From assembly GCA_949752795.1 (NCBI GenBank), contig OX457068.1, positions 60,701,582 through 60,765,581 of the forward strand: a DNA stretch of 64,000 bases. Direction: 5' to 3'. The DNA comes from Hyperoodon ampullatus. Its lineage: Eukaryota; Chordata; Mammalia; Artiodactyla; Ziphiidae. The position numbers were made by a program, and so were the translations under genes. The notes beneath the pieces were generated by a model. It was not told the DNA's origin, did no database searches, and saw nothing but the letters and a program-made list of their open reading frames with translations. Below, one piece after another: positions 24,132-34,264 of this stretch; position 1 is the stretch's first letter, and the number at the start of each line of letters is the position of its first letter.

Positions 24132-24677
24132 TACTTCTACTAACTATTTCTTTCTACTTTTTCTCCCTTTTATTCTGAGCCCGGTGGATGAAAGGCTCTT
24201 GGTGCTGCAGCCAGGAGTCAGTGCTCTGCCTCTGAGGTGGGAGAGCCAACTTCAGGACACTAGTCCACAAGAGACCTCCCAGCTCCACAAAATATCAAAC
24301 GGTGAAAATCTCCCAGAGACCTCCATCTCAACACCAGCACCCAGCTTCACTCAACGACCAGCAAGCTGCAGTGCTGGACACCATATGCCAAGCAACTAGC
24401 AAGACAGGAACACAACCCCACCCATTAGCAGAGGGGCTGCCTAAAAACAAAATAAGGCCACAGACACCCCAAAACACACCACCATATGTGGACCTGCCCA
24501 CAAAAAAGACAATATACAGCCTCATCCACCAGAACACAGGAACTAGTCCCATCCACAAGGAAGCCTACACAACCCACTGAACCAACTATAGACACTGGGG
24601 ACAGACACCAAAAACAACGGCAACTACGAACCTGCAGCCTGCAAAAAGGAGACCCCAAACACAGCAAGATAAGCAAA

Positions 24678-25524
24678 ATGAAAAGACAGAAAAACACACA
24701 GCAGGTGAAGGAGCAAGATAAAAACCCACCAGACCTAACAAATGAAGAGGAAATAGGCAGTCTACCTGAAAAAGAATTCAGAATAATGATAGTAAACATG
24801 ATCCAAAATCTTGGAAATACAAGAGACAAAATGCAAGAAACAGCTAACAAGGACAAAGAAGAACTAAAGATGCAGCAAGAAACGATTAAAAACACAATAA
24901 ATGAAATGAAAAATACTCTAGATGGGATCAATAGCAGAATAACTGAAGCAGAAGAACAGATAAGTGACGTGGAAGATAAAATAGTGGAAATAACTGCTGC
25001 AGAGCATAATAAAAAAAAAGAATGAAAAGGACTGGGGACAGTCTCAGAGACCTCTGGGACAACATTAAATGCACCAACATTCAAATTATAGGGGTTCCAG
25101 AAGAAGAGAAAAAGGAAGGGACTGAGGAAATATTTGAAGAGATTATAGTCGAAAGCTTCCAAAATATGGGAAAGGAAATAGTTAATCAAGTCCAGGAGGC
25201 ACAGAGAGTCCCATACAGAATAAATCCAAGGAGAAATATGCCAAGACACACATTAATCAAACTGTCAAAAATTAAACACAAAGAAAACATATTAAAAGCA
25301 GCAAGGGAAAAACAACAAATAACACACAAGGGAATCCCCATCAGGTTAAAAGCTGAACTCTCAGTAGAAACTCTACAAGCCAGAAGGGACTGGTAGGACA
25401 TATTTAAAATGAGGAAGGAGAAAAACCTACAACCAAGATTACTCTACCCAGCAAGGATCTCATTCAGATTTAATGTAGAAATTAAAACCTTTGCAGACAA
25501 GCAAAAGCTGAGAGAGTTCAGCTC
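24678..25524 (+). pseudogene. L1-A ORF1 (frameshifted, heptad deletion, truncated)
   Basis: Start ATG at 24678 (AGCAAAATGA context, same position as in L1-B and L1-C). The N-terminal coiled-coil part is open to 25025, where an A-rich run (about 25010-25020) shifts the frame. The next frame (25022-25396) carries the RNA-recognition part (QIIGVPEEEKKE) and ends at a TAG in the block RLKAELSVETLQARRDW. Relative to L1-B, seven residues (DSISKIQ) are missing in the coiled coil. The 3' end is deleted and fused to ORF2 at 25525. Confidence 0.8.
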
Positions 25525-26557
25525 AATATATAAGGCAAATACTAACAGCCATAAAAGGGGAGATCGTCAGTAACACACTCATAGTAGGGGACTTCAACAC
25601 CCCACTTTCATGAATGGACACATCATCCAAAATGAAAATAAATAAGGAAACACAAGCTTTAAATGATACATTAAACAAGATGGACTTAATTGATATTTAT
25701 AGGACATTCCATCCAAAAACAACAGAATACACATTTTTCTCAAGTGCTCATGGAATATTCTCCAGGATAGATCATATCTTGGGTCACAAATCAAGCCTTG
25801 GTAAATTTAAGAAAATTGAAATTGTACCAAGTATCTTTTCCGACCACAATGCTATGAGACTAGATATCAATTACAGGAAAAGATCTGTAACAAATACAAA
25901 CACATGGAAGCTAATCAATACACTACTTAATAACGAGTGGTCATTGACGAAATCAAAGAGGAAACAAATAATACCTAGAAGCAGATGACAATGGAGACAT
26001 GATGACACAAAACCTATGCGATGCAGCAAAAGCAGTTCTAAGGGGAAGTTTATAGCAGTACAATCCCACCTTAAGAAACAGGAAACATCTCAAGTAAACA
26101 ACCTGACCCTGCACCTAAAGGAATTAGAGAAAGAAGAACAAAAAAAACCCCAAAGTTAGCAGAAGGAAAGTAATCATAAAGATCAGATCAGAAATAAATG
26201 AAAAAGAAATGAAGGAAACGATAGCAAAGATCAATAAAACTAAAGGCTGTTTCTTTGAGAAAATAAAGAAACTTGATAAACCATTAGCCAGACTCATCCA
26301 GAAATAAAGGGAGAAGACTCAAAACAATAGAATTAGAAATGAAAAAGGAGAAGTAACAACTGACACTGCAGATATACAAAAGATCATGAGAGATTACTAT
26401 AAGCAACTCTATGCCAATAAAATGGACAACCTGGAAGAAATGGATACATTATTAGAAATGCACAACCTGCCAAGACTGAATCAGGAAGAAATAGAAAATA
26501 TGAATGGACCAATCACAAGCACTGAAATTGAAACTATGATTAAAAATCTTCCAACAG
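25525..26557 (+). pseudogene. L1-A ORF2 fragment (endonuclease C-terminal part to early RT)
   Basis: Begins within the endonuclease at QYIRQILTAIKG-like sequence. It has the GDFN catalytic motif (VGDFNTPL, about 25589) and an intact FSDHNAMRL catalytic Asp-His block in frame 25614-25988. Breaks follow near 25600 (TGA) and 25990, and others. The frame 26386-26748 covers [20 protein letters not shown] and runs through the junction into L1-B 5'UTR, so its C-terminal half is not ORF2. Note that this copy has AACCTGG where L1-B and L1-C have lost one base. Confidence 0.8.
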
Positions 26558-26684
26558 GAGGACCCTGGGAAGATGGCGGAAGAGTAAGACGCGGAGATCA
26601 CCTTCCTCCCCACAGATACATCAGAAATTCATCTACACGTGGAACAACTCCTACAGAACACCTACTGAACGCTGACAGAAGACC

Positions 26685-26960
26685 TCAGACCCCCCAAAAG
26701 GCAAGAAACTCCCCACATACCTGGGTAGGGCAAAAGAAAAAAGAATAAACAGAGACAAAATGATAGGGACGGGACCTGCGCCAGTGGGAGGGAGCCGTGA
26801 AGGAGGAAAGGTTTCCACACACTACAAGCCCCTTCGCGGGCAGAGACTGCAGGTGGCGGAGGGGGAAAGCTTTGGAGTAGCGGAGGAGAACACAGCAACA
26901 GGGGTGTGGAGGGCAAAGCGGAGAGATTCCCGCACAGAGGATCGGTGCCCTCAGGCACAC
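26685..26960 (-). other. Antisense open frame in L1-B 5'UTR
   Basis: At least 91 codons, ending in the same stop and the same terminal residues (VCGEFLAFWGV) as the antisense frames in L1-A and L1-C. It starts at a GTG in the displayed frame. An upstream extension is not open in this copy as far as can be seen. It overlaps another minus-strand frame at 26662-26958. Coding status unknown. Confidence 0.3.
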
Positions 26961-27752
26961 ACCAGCCCGAGAGGCTTGTCTGCTCGGCCGCCGGGGTGGG
27001 CGGGGCTGGGAGCTGAGGCTCAGGTATCGGCTTTCAGTTGGAGCTCAGGGCGAGGACTGGGGCTGGCGGCAGGAAGAGAGCCTGAAAGGGTTAGTGCACC
27101 ATGGCTAGCCTGGAGGGAGTCCGGGGAAAGGGTCTGGAGCTGCCGAAGAGGCAAGAGGCTTTTTCTTCACTTTTGTTTCCTGGTGTGCGAGGAGAGGGCA
27201 TTAAGAGGGCTGCTTTGGGAAGCGCCAGAGACGGGCGCGAGCCACGGCTAAAGGCGTGGACCCCGGAGACGGGCGTGGGACGCCGGGGCTGCTGCTGCTG
27301 CCGCCGCTACGGGGCCTGTGTGCAAGCGCGGGTCACTGTCCGCCCCGCTTTCTGGGGGGCCTGTGCACCCCGCCACTGCCGGGGTCCCGGAACCCGGGGA
27401 CGGCTTTCCCGGGAAAGCGCACGGAGCGCCTCGGTCTGGTGCAACGTCACGCCGGCCTCTGCCACCGCAGGCCCGCCCCACACTGCGCGCCCCTCCCTCC
27501 CCTCTGACTGAGTGAGCCAGAGCCCCTGAATCAGCGGCTCCTTTAAACCCGTCCTGTCTGAGCGAAGAACGGACGCCCTCCGGCGACCTATGCGCAGAGG
27601 CGGGGCCAGGTCCAAGGCTGAGACCCGGGAGCTGTGAGAGCAGAGAAGAGACAGGGAAATCTCTCTGTGCAGCCTCGGAGGCAGCGGATTAAAGCTCCAT
27701 GGTTCACTTGATGTGCCCTGCGTCTGTGGAGTGCATGAATGGACAGCGAATC

Positions 27753-27964
27753 ATCCCAAATTCAGGAAGTGGACTTTGAGGATTTAAGACTTTCCCCCCT
27801 TTTCCTCTTTTTACAACGAATTATCCCAAATTAAGGAGGTGGACTTAGAGAGCAAGATTTCAGACTTCTCGCCCTTTTCCTCTTTTTACAACGAAGTATC
27901 CCAAATTGAGGAAGTGGACTTGGAGAGCAAGATTTTTTATTTTTCACCCTGCTCTCTTTTTGTG
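27753..27964 (+). repeat. 75-bp unit, three copies, in L1-B 5'UTR
   Basis: ATCCCAAATT starts at 27753, 27823 and 27898. Copy 1 is about 70 bp, copy 2 is 75 bp, and copy 3 fades into the downstream 5'UTR near 27964. Each has GGA.GTGGACTT, 'gagagcaagattt' and a CCCTTTTCCTCTTTTTAC run. Confidence 0.82.
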
Positions 27965-28135
27965 AATGTGTATGTGTATTCTTCTGTGTAAGATTCTCTC
28001 TGTATAGCATTGATTCCACCATATATCCCAGGGTTCTATCTGTCCGTTTTTTTTTCAATAACTACATTTTAATTTTAATAACGCTACTATATTTCATACT
28101 TTATTCTATTTTACTTTACCTGCTCTTTCTTTTTG

Positions 28136-28595
28136 TCCTACCTTCCCTTCCTCCCTCCCTCCCTCCGCCCCTCCTTTCCTTCTTTCTCTCTTTCTTTCCT
28201 TCCTCCCTCCCTCTCTTCTTCCTTTCACTCTTTCTTTTTCTTTCCTTCCTCCCTCCCTCCCTCCCTCCTGTCTTTCTTTCCTTCCTCCCTCCCTCCCTCC
28301 CTCCTGTCTTTCTTTCCTTCCTCCCTCCCTCCCACCCCTCTTCCTTTCACTTTCTTTTTCTTTCCTTCCTCCCTCCCTCCCTCCTGTCTTTCTTTCTTTC
28401 TTTCTTTCTTTCTTTCCTTCCTCCCTCCGTCCCTCCCTGCTTCCATTCACTCTTCCTTTTTCTTTCATTCCTCCCTCTCTCCCTCCTTTCTTTCTTTCAT
28501 TCCATCCTTCCTCCCTCCCTCCCTCCTTTCTCTCTTTCTTCCTTCCTTCCTTTCTTTCCTTCTTCCTTTCTTTCTCTCTCTCTTTCTTTCTTCTA
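28136..28595 (+). repeat. Long pyrimidine tract (about 460 bp) in L1-B 5'UTR
   Basis: Nearly pure C/T composed of CCTC, CCTT and CTTT units. Blocks CTTCCTCCCTCCCTCCCTCC recur with CTTTCTTTC between them (about 28245-28400). It is the longest of the three young copies, so it has expanded, or the others have contracted. Long open frames on both strands here are artefacts. Confidence 0.9.
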
Positions 28596-29131
28596 CTAAT
28601 TCTTTCTTTCTACTTTTTCTCCCTTTTATTCTGAGCCGGGTAGATGAAAGGCTCTTGGTGCTGCAGCCAGGAGTCAGTGCTGTGCCTCTGAAGTGGGAGA
28701 GCCAACTTCAGGACACGGGTCCACAAGAGACCTCCCAGCTCCACATAATATGAAGCAGCGAAAATCTCCCAGAGATCTCCATCTCAACACCAGCACCCAG
28801 GTTCACTCAACGACCAGCAAACTACAGTGCTGGTCACCCTATGCCAAGCAACTAGCAAGGCAGGAACACAACACCACCCATTAACAGAGAAGCTGCCTAA
28901 AAACATAATAAGGCCACGGGCAACCCAAAACACACCACCAGACGTGGACCTGTTCACCAGAAAGACAAGATCGAGCCTCAACCACCAGAACACAGGCACT
29001 AGTCCCCCCAACAGGAAGCCTACACAACCTACTGAAACAACCTTAGCCACTGGGGACAGACACCAAAAAAACAGGAACTACGAATCTTCAGCCTGCAAAA
29101 AGGAGACCCCAAACACAGTAACATAAGCAAA

Positions 29132-30046
29132 ATGAGAAGACAGAAAAACACACAGCAGGTAAAGGAGCAAGATAAAAACCTACCAGACATAACAAATGAG
29201 GAGGTAATAGGCAGTCTACCTGAAAAAGAATTCAGAATATTGATAGTAAACATGATCCAAGATTCTATTTCCAAGATCCAAAATCTTGAAAATAGAAGAG
29301 ACAAAATGAAAGAAACAGTTAACAAGGACCTAGAAGAACTAAAGATGAATCAAGCATCGATTAAAAACACAATAAATGAAATGAAAAATACTCTAGATGG
29401 GATCAATAGCAGAATAACTGAGGCAGAAGAACGGATAAGTGACGTGGAAGATAAAATAGTGGAAATAACTGATGCAGAGCAAAATAAAGAAAAAAGAATG
29501 AAAAGAACAGAGGACAGTCTCAGAGACCTCTGGGACAACATTAAACGCACCAACATTCGAATTATAGGGGTTCCAGAAGAAGAAGAGAAAAAGAAAGGGA
29601 CTGAGAAAATATTTGAAGAGATTATAGTTGAAAACTTCCCTAATATGGGAAAGGAAATAGTTAATCAAGTCCAGGAGGCACAGAGAGTCCCATACAGAAT
29701 GAATCCAAGGAGAAATACACCAAGACACATATTAATCAAACTGTCAAAAATTAAACACAAAGAAATCATATTAAAAGCAGCAGGGGAAAAACAACAAATA
29801 ACACACAAGGGAATCCCCATCAGGTTAACAGCTGATCTCTCAGCAGAAACTCTACAAGCCAGAAGGGACTGGCAGGACATAATTAAAGTGATGAAGGAGA
29901 AAAAGCTGCAACCAAGACTACTCTACCCAGCAAGGATCTCATTCAGATTTGATGGAGAAATTAAAACCTTTACAGACAAGCAAAAGCTGAGAGAGTTCAG
30001 CACCACCAAACCAGCATTACAACAAATGCTAAAGGAACTTCTCTAG
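29132..30046 (+). CDS. L1-B ORF1p, RNA-binding/chaperone protein (intact)
   Basis: Uninterrupted 304-codon frame with start ATG in AGCAAAATGA context and TAG stop after MLKELL. The length is near that of other mammalian ORF1p (about 340 or slightly less). Residues ~40-120 are rich in heptads and charged residues (coiled coil for trimerisation: ISKIQNLE, INEMKNTLDGINSRI, ISDVEDKIVEI). The RNA-recognition domain follows from ~135, with NIRIIGVPEEEE at 141-152 and EAQRVPYRMNPRR at 182-194. The C-terminal domain (~205-304) has PIRLTADLSAETLQARRDW and LLYPARISFRFDG. In the family it binds L1 RNA and acts as a nucleic-acid chaperone in cytoplasmic ribonucleoprotein particles. It lies upstream of a broken ORF2. 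Whether it is transcribed is unknown. Confidence 0.88.
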   Translation: MRRQKNTQQVKEQDKNLPDITNEEVIGSLPEKEFRILIVNMIQDSISKIQNLENRRDKMKETVNKDLEELKMNQASIKNTINEMKNTLDGINSRITEAEERISDVEDKIVEITDAEQNKEKRMKRTEDSLRDLWDNIKRTNIRIIGVPEEEEKKKGTEKIFEEIIVENFPNMGKEIVNQVQEAQRVPYRMNPRRNTPRHILIKLSKIKHKEIILKAAGEKQQITHKGIPIRLTADLSAETLQARRDWQDIIKVMKEKKLQPRLLYPARISFRFDGEIKTFTDKQKLREFSTTKPALQQMLKELL

Positions 30047-30104
30047 GCAAGAAACACAACAGAAGGAGTATAATTACAATAACGAATCCAAAGCAATTAA
30101 GGAA

Positions 30105-33100
30105 ATGGGAATACGAACATACATATCAATAATTACCTTAAATGTAAATGGACTAAATGCTCCCACCAAAAGACACAGAGTGGCTGAATGGATACAAAAA
30201 CAAGACCCATATATATGCTGTCTACAAGAGACCCACTTCAGATCTAGAAACACATACAGATTGAAAGTAAGGGGATGGAAAAAGATATTCCATACAAATG
30301 GAAGTCAAAAGAAAGCTGGATTAGCAATTCTTATATCAGACAAAATAGACTTTAAAACAAAGACTTTTAGAAGAGACAAAGAAGGGCACTACATAATGAT
30401 AAAGGGATCGATCCAAGAAGAAGATATAACAATTGTACATATGTATGCACCCAACATAGGAGCACCTCAATATATAAGGGAAATACTAACAGCCATAAAA
30501 GCGGAAATCAACAGTAACACACTCACAGTAGGGGACTTTAACACCCCACTTTCACCAATGGACAGATCATCCAAAATGAAAATAAATAAGGAAACACAAG
30601 CTTTAAATGATACATTAAACAAGATGGACTTAATTGATATTAATAGGACATTCCATCCCAAAATAACAAAACACACATTTTTCTCAAGTGCTCTGGAACA
30701 TCCCCCAGGATAGATCATATCTTGGGCCACAAATTAGCCTTGGTAAATTTACGAAAATTGAAATCTTATCACATATCTTTCCCGAACACAACACTATGAG
30801 ACTACATATCAATTGCAGGAAAAGATCTGTAAAAAATACAAACACATGGAGGCTAAACAATACACTACTCAATAACGAAGTGATCACTGAAGAAATCAAA
30901 GAGGAAATTTAAAAATACCTAGAAACAAATGACAATGGAGACATGACGACCCAAAACCTATGGGACGCAGCAAAAGCAGTTCTAAGGGGGAAGTTTATAA
31001 CAATACAATCCCACCTTAAGAAACAGGAAACATCTCGAGCAAACAACCTGACCCTGCACCTAAAGAAATTAGAGAAAGAAGAACAAAGAACCCCCAAAGT
31101 TAGCAGAAGGAAAGAAATCATTAAGATCAGATCAGAAATAAATGAAAAACAATGAAGGAAACGATAGCAAAGATCAATAAAACTAAAAGCTGGTTCTTTG
31201 AGAAGATAAACAAAATAGACAAACCATTAGCCAGACTCATCAAGAAAAAAAGGGAGAAGACTCAAATCAATAGAATTAGAAATGACAAAGGAGAAGTAAC
31301 AACTGACACTGTAGAAATACAAAAGATCAAGAGAGATTACTACAAGCAACTCTATGCCAATAAAATGGACAATTGGAAGAAATGGACAAATTCTTAGAAA
31401 TGCACAACCTGCCAAGACTGACTCAGGAAGAAATCGAAAATATGAATAGGCCAAACACAAGCACTGAAATTGAAACTGTGATTAAAAATCTTCCAACACA
31501 CAAAAGCCCAGGACCAGATGGCTTCACAGGCGAATTCTATCAAACATTTAGAGAAGAGCTAACACCCATCCTTCTCAAACTCTTCCAAACAATTTCAGAA
31601 GAAGGAACACTCCCAAACTCATTCTACGAGGCCACCATCACCTTGATACCAAAACCAGGCAAGGATGTCACAAAGAAAGAAAACTACAGGCCAATATCAC
31701 TGATGAACATAGATGCAAAAATCCTCAACAAAATACTAGCAAACAGAATCCAACAGCACATTAAAAGGATCATACACCATGATGAGGTGGGGTTTATTCC
31801 AGGAATGCAAGGATTCTTCAATATATGCAAATCAATCAATGTGATACACCATATTAACAAGTTGAAGGAGAAAAAACATATGATCATCTCAATAGATGCA
31901 GAGAAAGCTTTCGACAAAATTCAACACCCATTTATGATAAAAACCCTGCAGAAAGTAGGCATAGAGGGAACTTTCCTCAACATACTAAAGGTCATATATG
32001 ACAAACCCACAGCCAACATCGTCCTCAATGGTGAACAACTGAAAATTTTCCCGCTAAGATCAGGAACAAGACAAGGCTGCCCACTCTCACCACTCTTATT
32101 CAACATAGTTTTGGAAGTTTTAGCCACAGCAATCAGAGAAGAAAGGGAAATAAAAGGAATCCAACTTAGAAAAGAAGAAGTAAAGCTGTCACTGTTTGCA
32201 GATGACATGATACTATACATAGAGAATCCTAAAGATGCTACCAGAAAACTACTAGAGCTAATCAATGAATTTGGTAAAGTAGCAGGATACAAAATTAATG
32301 CACAGAAATCTCTGGCATTCCTATACACTAATGATGAAAAATCTGAAAGTGAAATCAAGAAAACACTCCCATTTACCATTGTAACAAAAATAATAAAATA
32401 TCTAAGAATAAACCTACCTAAGGAGACAAAAGACCTGTAAGGAGAAAATTAAAAGACACTGATGAAAGAAATTAAAGATGATACAAATAGATGGAGAGAT
32501 ATACCATGCTCCTGGATTGGAAGATTCAATATGGTGAAAATGACTCTACTACCCAAAGCAATCTACAGATGCAATGCAATCCCTATCAAACTACCGCTGG
32601 CATTTTTCACAGAACTAGAACAAAAAAGTTCAAAATTTGTTTGGAAAAACAAAAGACCCCGAATAGCCAAAGCAATCTTGACGATGAAAAACGGAGCTGG
32701 TGGAATCAGGCTCCCTGACTTCAGACTATACTACAAAGTGACAGTAGTCAAGATAGTGTGGTGCTGGCACAAAAACAGAAAGATAGATCAATGGAACAGG
32801 ATAGAAAACCCAGAGATAAACCCACGCACATATGGTCACCTCATCTTTGATAAAGGAGGCAGGAATTTATAATGGAGAAAGGACAGCCTCTTCAATAAGT
32901 GGTGCTGGGCAAACTGGACAGGGACATGTAAAAGTATGAGATTAGATCATTCCCTAACACCATACACAAAAATAAGCTCAAAATGGATTAAAGACCTTAA
33001 TGTAAGGCCAGAAACTATCAAACTCTTAGAGGAAAACATAGGCAGAACACTCTGTGACATAAATCACAGCAAGGTCCTTTTGGACCCACCTCTTAGAGAA

Positions 33101-33918
33101 ATGGAAATAAAAACAAAAATAAACAAATGGGACCTAATGAAACTTCAAAGCTTTTGCACAACAAAGGTAACCATAAACAAGACCAAAAGACAACCCTCAG
33201 AATGGGAGAAAATATTTGCAAATGAAGCAACTGATAAAGGATTAATCTCCAAAATTTATAAACAGCTCATGCAGCTCAATAGCAAAAAAACAAAGAACCC
33301 AATCCAACAATGGCAGAAGACCTAAATAGACATTTCTCCACAGAAGATATACAGACTGCCAACAAACACATGAAAGAATGCTCAACATCATTAATCATTA
33401 GAGAAATGCAAATCAAAACTACTATGAGATATCATCTCACACCAGTCAGAATGGCCATCATCAAGAAATCTAGAAACAATAAATGCTGGAGAGGATGTGG
33501 AGAAAAGGGAACACTCTTGCACTGCTGGTGGGAATGTGAATTGGTACAGCCACTATGGAGAACAGTATGGAGGTTCCTTAAAAAACTACAAATAGAACTA
33601 CCGTATGACCCAGCAATCCCACTACTAGGTATATACCCTGAGAAAACCATAATTCAAAAAGAGACATGTACCAAAATATTTATTGCAGCTCTATTCACAA
33701 TAGCCTGTAGATGGAAGCAACCTAAGTGTCCATCATCAGATGAATGGATAAAGAAGATGTGGCACATGTATACAATGGAATATTACTCAGCCATAAAAAG
33801 AGACGAAATTGAGCTATTTGCAATGAGGCAGATAGACCTAGAGTCTGTCATACAGAGTGAAGTAAGTCAGAAAGAGAAAGACAAATACCTTATGCTATCA
33901 CATATATATGGAATTTAA
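30105..33918 (+). pseudogene. L1-B ORF2 (endonuclease/RT), several lesions
   Basis: In the family this makes the ~1275-residue endonuclease and reverse transcriptase. The first frame (30105-30713) has TLNVNGLN, QETH with catalytic Glu (residue 42), MYAPN (Tyr 114) and VGDFNT (Asp 144, Asn 146). Frame loss follows near 30692, about 30909 (TAA), about 31150 and 31371 (a base lost in AACCTGG, now AATTGG). The RT frame 31373-32440 keeps [18 protein letters not shown] [14 protein letters not shown] and [10 protein letters not shown], then meets TAA at 32438. The C-terminal part has a TAA at 32870 and a frameshift at about 33305. The last frame (33310-33918) carries the cysteine knuckle C-X3-C-X7-H-X4-C ([18 protein letters not shown]). 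The endonuclease SDH motif reads PEH, so the catalytic Asp is changed. No active protein is possible. Confidence 0.88.
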
Positions 33919-34264
33919 GCAAAAAATGTCATGAAGAACCTAGGGGTAAAACAGGAATAAAGACACAGACCTACTTGAGAATGGACTTGAGGATATGGGG
34001 AGGGGGAAGGGTAAGCTGTGACAAAGTGAGATGCATGGACATATACACAGTACCAAACGTAAGGTAGGTAGATAGTGGGAAGCAGCTGCATAGCACAGGG
34101 AGATCAGCTTGGTGCTTTGTGACCGCCTGGAGGGTTGGGATAGGGAGGATGGGAGGGAGGGAGATGCAAGAGGGAAGGGATATGGGAACAGATGTATATG
34201 TATAACTGATTCACTTTTTTATAAAGCAGAAACTGATAAAAATTTTTAAAAAAAGAAAAAAAAC
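33919..34264 (+). promoter_or_regulatory. L1-B 3'UTR and A-rich tail, with G-quadruplex motif
   Basis: Begins after the ORF2 TAA. It contains a G-rich block GGGGAGGGGGAAGGG (about 33998-34012) and six GGG runs at 34132-34161 separated by 1-5 bases, which fits a canonical G-quadruplex pattern. G-rich 3'UTR tracts are usual in mammalian L1. It ends in 'ttataaagcagaaactgataaa' followed by A-rich sequence. No perfect AATAAA is seen near the end. Confidence 0.7.

Larger units (their letters stand above)
22471..24677 (+). promoter_or_regulatory. L1-A 5'UTR (presumed promoter)
   Basis: Opens with GGGGGAAGATGGCAAAAG, matching the GGAAGATGGCGGAAGAG start of L1-B and L1-C. It has GC- and CpG-rich blocks (about 22740-23530), a 75-bp duplicated unit (23662-23803), a pyrimidine tract (23980-24131) and an A-rich segment leading to ORF1. 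L1 5'UTRs carry an internal RNA polymerase II promoter. That this one is active is not shown. The CCATnTT-type GATGGC element at the start is compatible with YY1 binding (reverse complement GCCATCTT). Confidence 0.65.
22471..26557 (+). mobile_element. L1-A: young-family L1, 5' portion only, internally deleted
   Basis: 5'UTR 22471-24677, ORF1 remnant 24678-25524, then an abrupt join into ORF2 endonuclease at 25525, and ORF2 to 26557. Compared with L1-B, about 460 bp is lost at the ORF1/ORF2 join (end of ORF1, inter-ORF and endonuclease N-terminus), and all sequence 3' of the block 'aaaaatcttccaaca' is missing. The same family as L1-B and L1-C is shown by the shared GC-rich 5'UTR. Confidence 0.8.
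26558..29131 (+). promoter_or_regulatory. L1-B 5'UTR (presumed promoter), CpG-rich
   Basis: Starts GAGGACCCTGGGAAGATGGC. Strongly GC- and CpG-rich from about 26820 to 27660, then a three-copy 75-bp repeat, a long pyrimidine tract, and an A-rich segment before ORF1. Retained CpGs (CGCGGGC, GGCGCGAGCC, GCCGCCGC) suggest limited methylation decay, hence relatively recent insertion (inference). Sense frames such as 27101-27511 are GC-rich by-products. Confidence 0.7.
22471..34264 (+). mobile_element. Composite insertion: L1-A (5' part) joined to full-length L1-B
   Basis: The block sits inside L1-II ORF2. AACAAGACTAGAT (22458-22470) on the left and AACAAGACTGAT (34265-34276) on the right are the target duplication, with one indel. 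The host reading continues at once on the right ('ctctatgctgccttcaagagactcac'). Inside, L1-A runs from its own 5' end to the early reverse transcriptase region (26557) and is followed directly by the 5' end of L1-B (26558), which is complete to its A tail. The missing L1-A 3' half is nowhere in the window, and only one duplication pair frames both copies. Confidence 0.75.
26558..34264 (+). mobile_element. L1-B: full-length young L1, ORF1 intact, ORF2 broken
   Basis: All four parts are present: 5'UTR 26558-29131, ORF1 29132-30046, 58-bp inter-ORF, ORF2 30105-33918 with several lesions, 3'UTR and A-rich tail to about 34264. Total is about 7.7 kb, longer than the usual ~6 kb mainly because of the 2.6-kb 5'UTR. 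The tail interrupts L1-II and is followed by the target duplication. It is the best-preserved element in the window. Confidence 0.85.

Noticed and set aside
23863..24399. 178-codon frame across the L1-A pyrimidine tract (and similar frames at 28133-28753, 28106-28468 minus and 43985-44293)
   Set aside because: Translation is only Ser/Leu/Phe/Pro or Arg/Glu/Gly/Lys low complexity caused by a C/T-only tract. No domain or start support.
24425..25249. 274-codon minus-strand frame opposite L1-A ORF1 (similar at 29029-29325, 29393-29728 and 45090-45425)
   Set aside because: It is the antisense shadow of the A-rich, Lys/Glu-coding ORF1. The hydrophobic Ser/Phe/Leu composition is what that strand must give.
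25500..25560. L1-A ORF1/ORF2 junction as a splice product
   Set aside because: No GT...AG borders can be placed at the corresponding positions in intact copies.
26760..27615. Several overlapping sense and antisense frames of 80-160 codons in the L1-B 5'UTR (similar ones in L1-A and L1-C)
   Set aside because: GC- and CpG-rich DNA has few stop codons in any frame. The frames are not colinear between the three copies, unlike the antisense frame kept as a finding.
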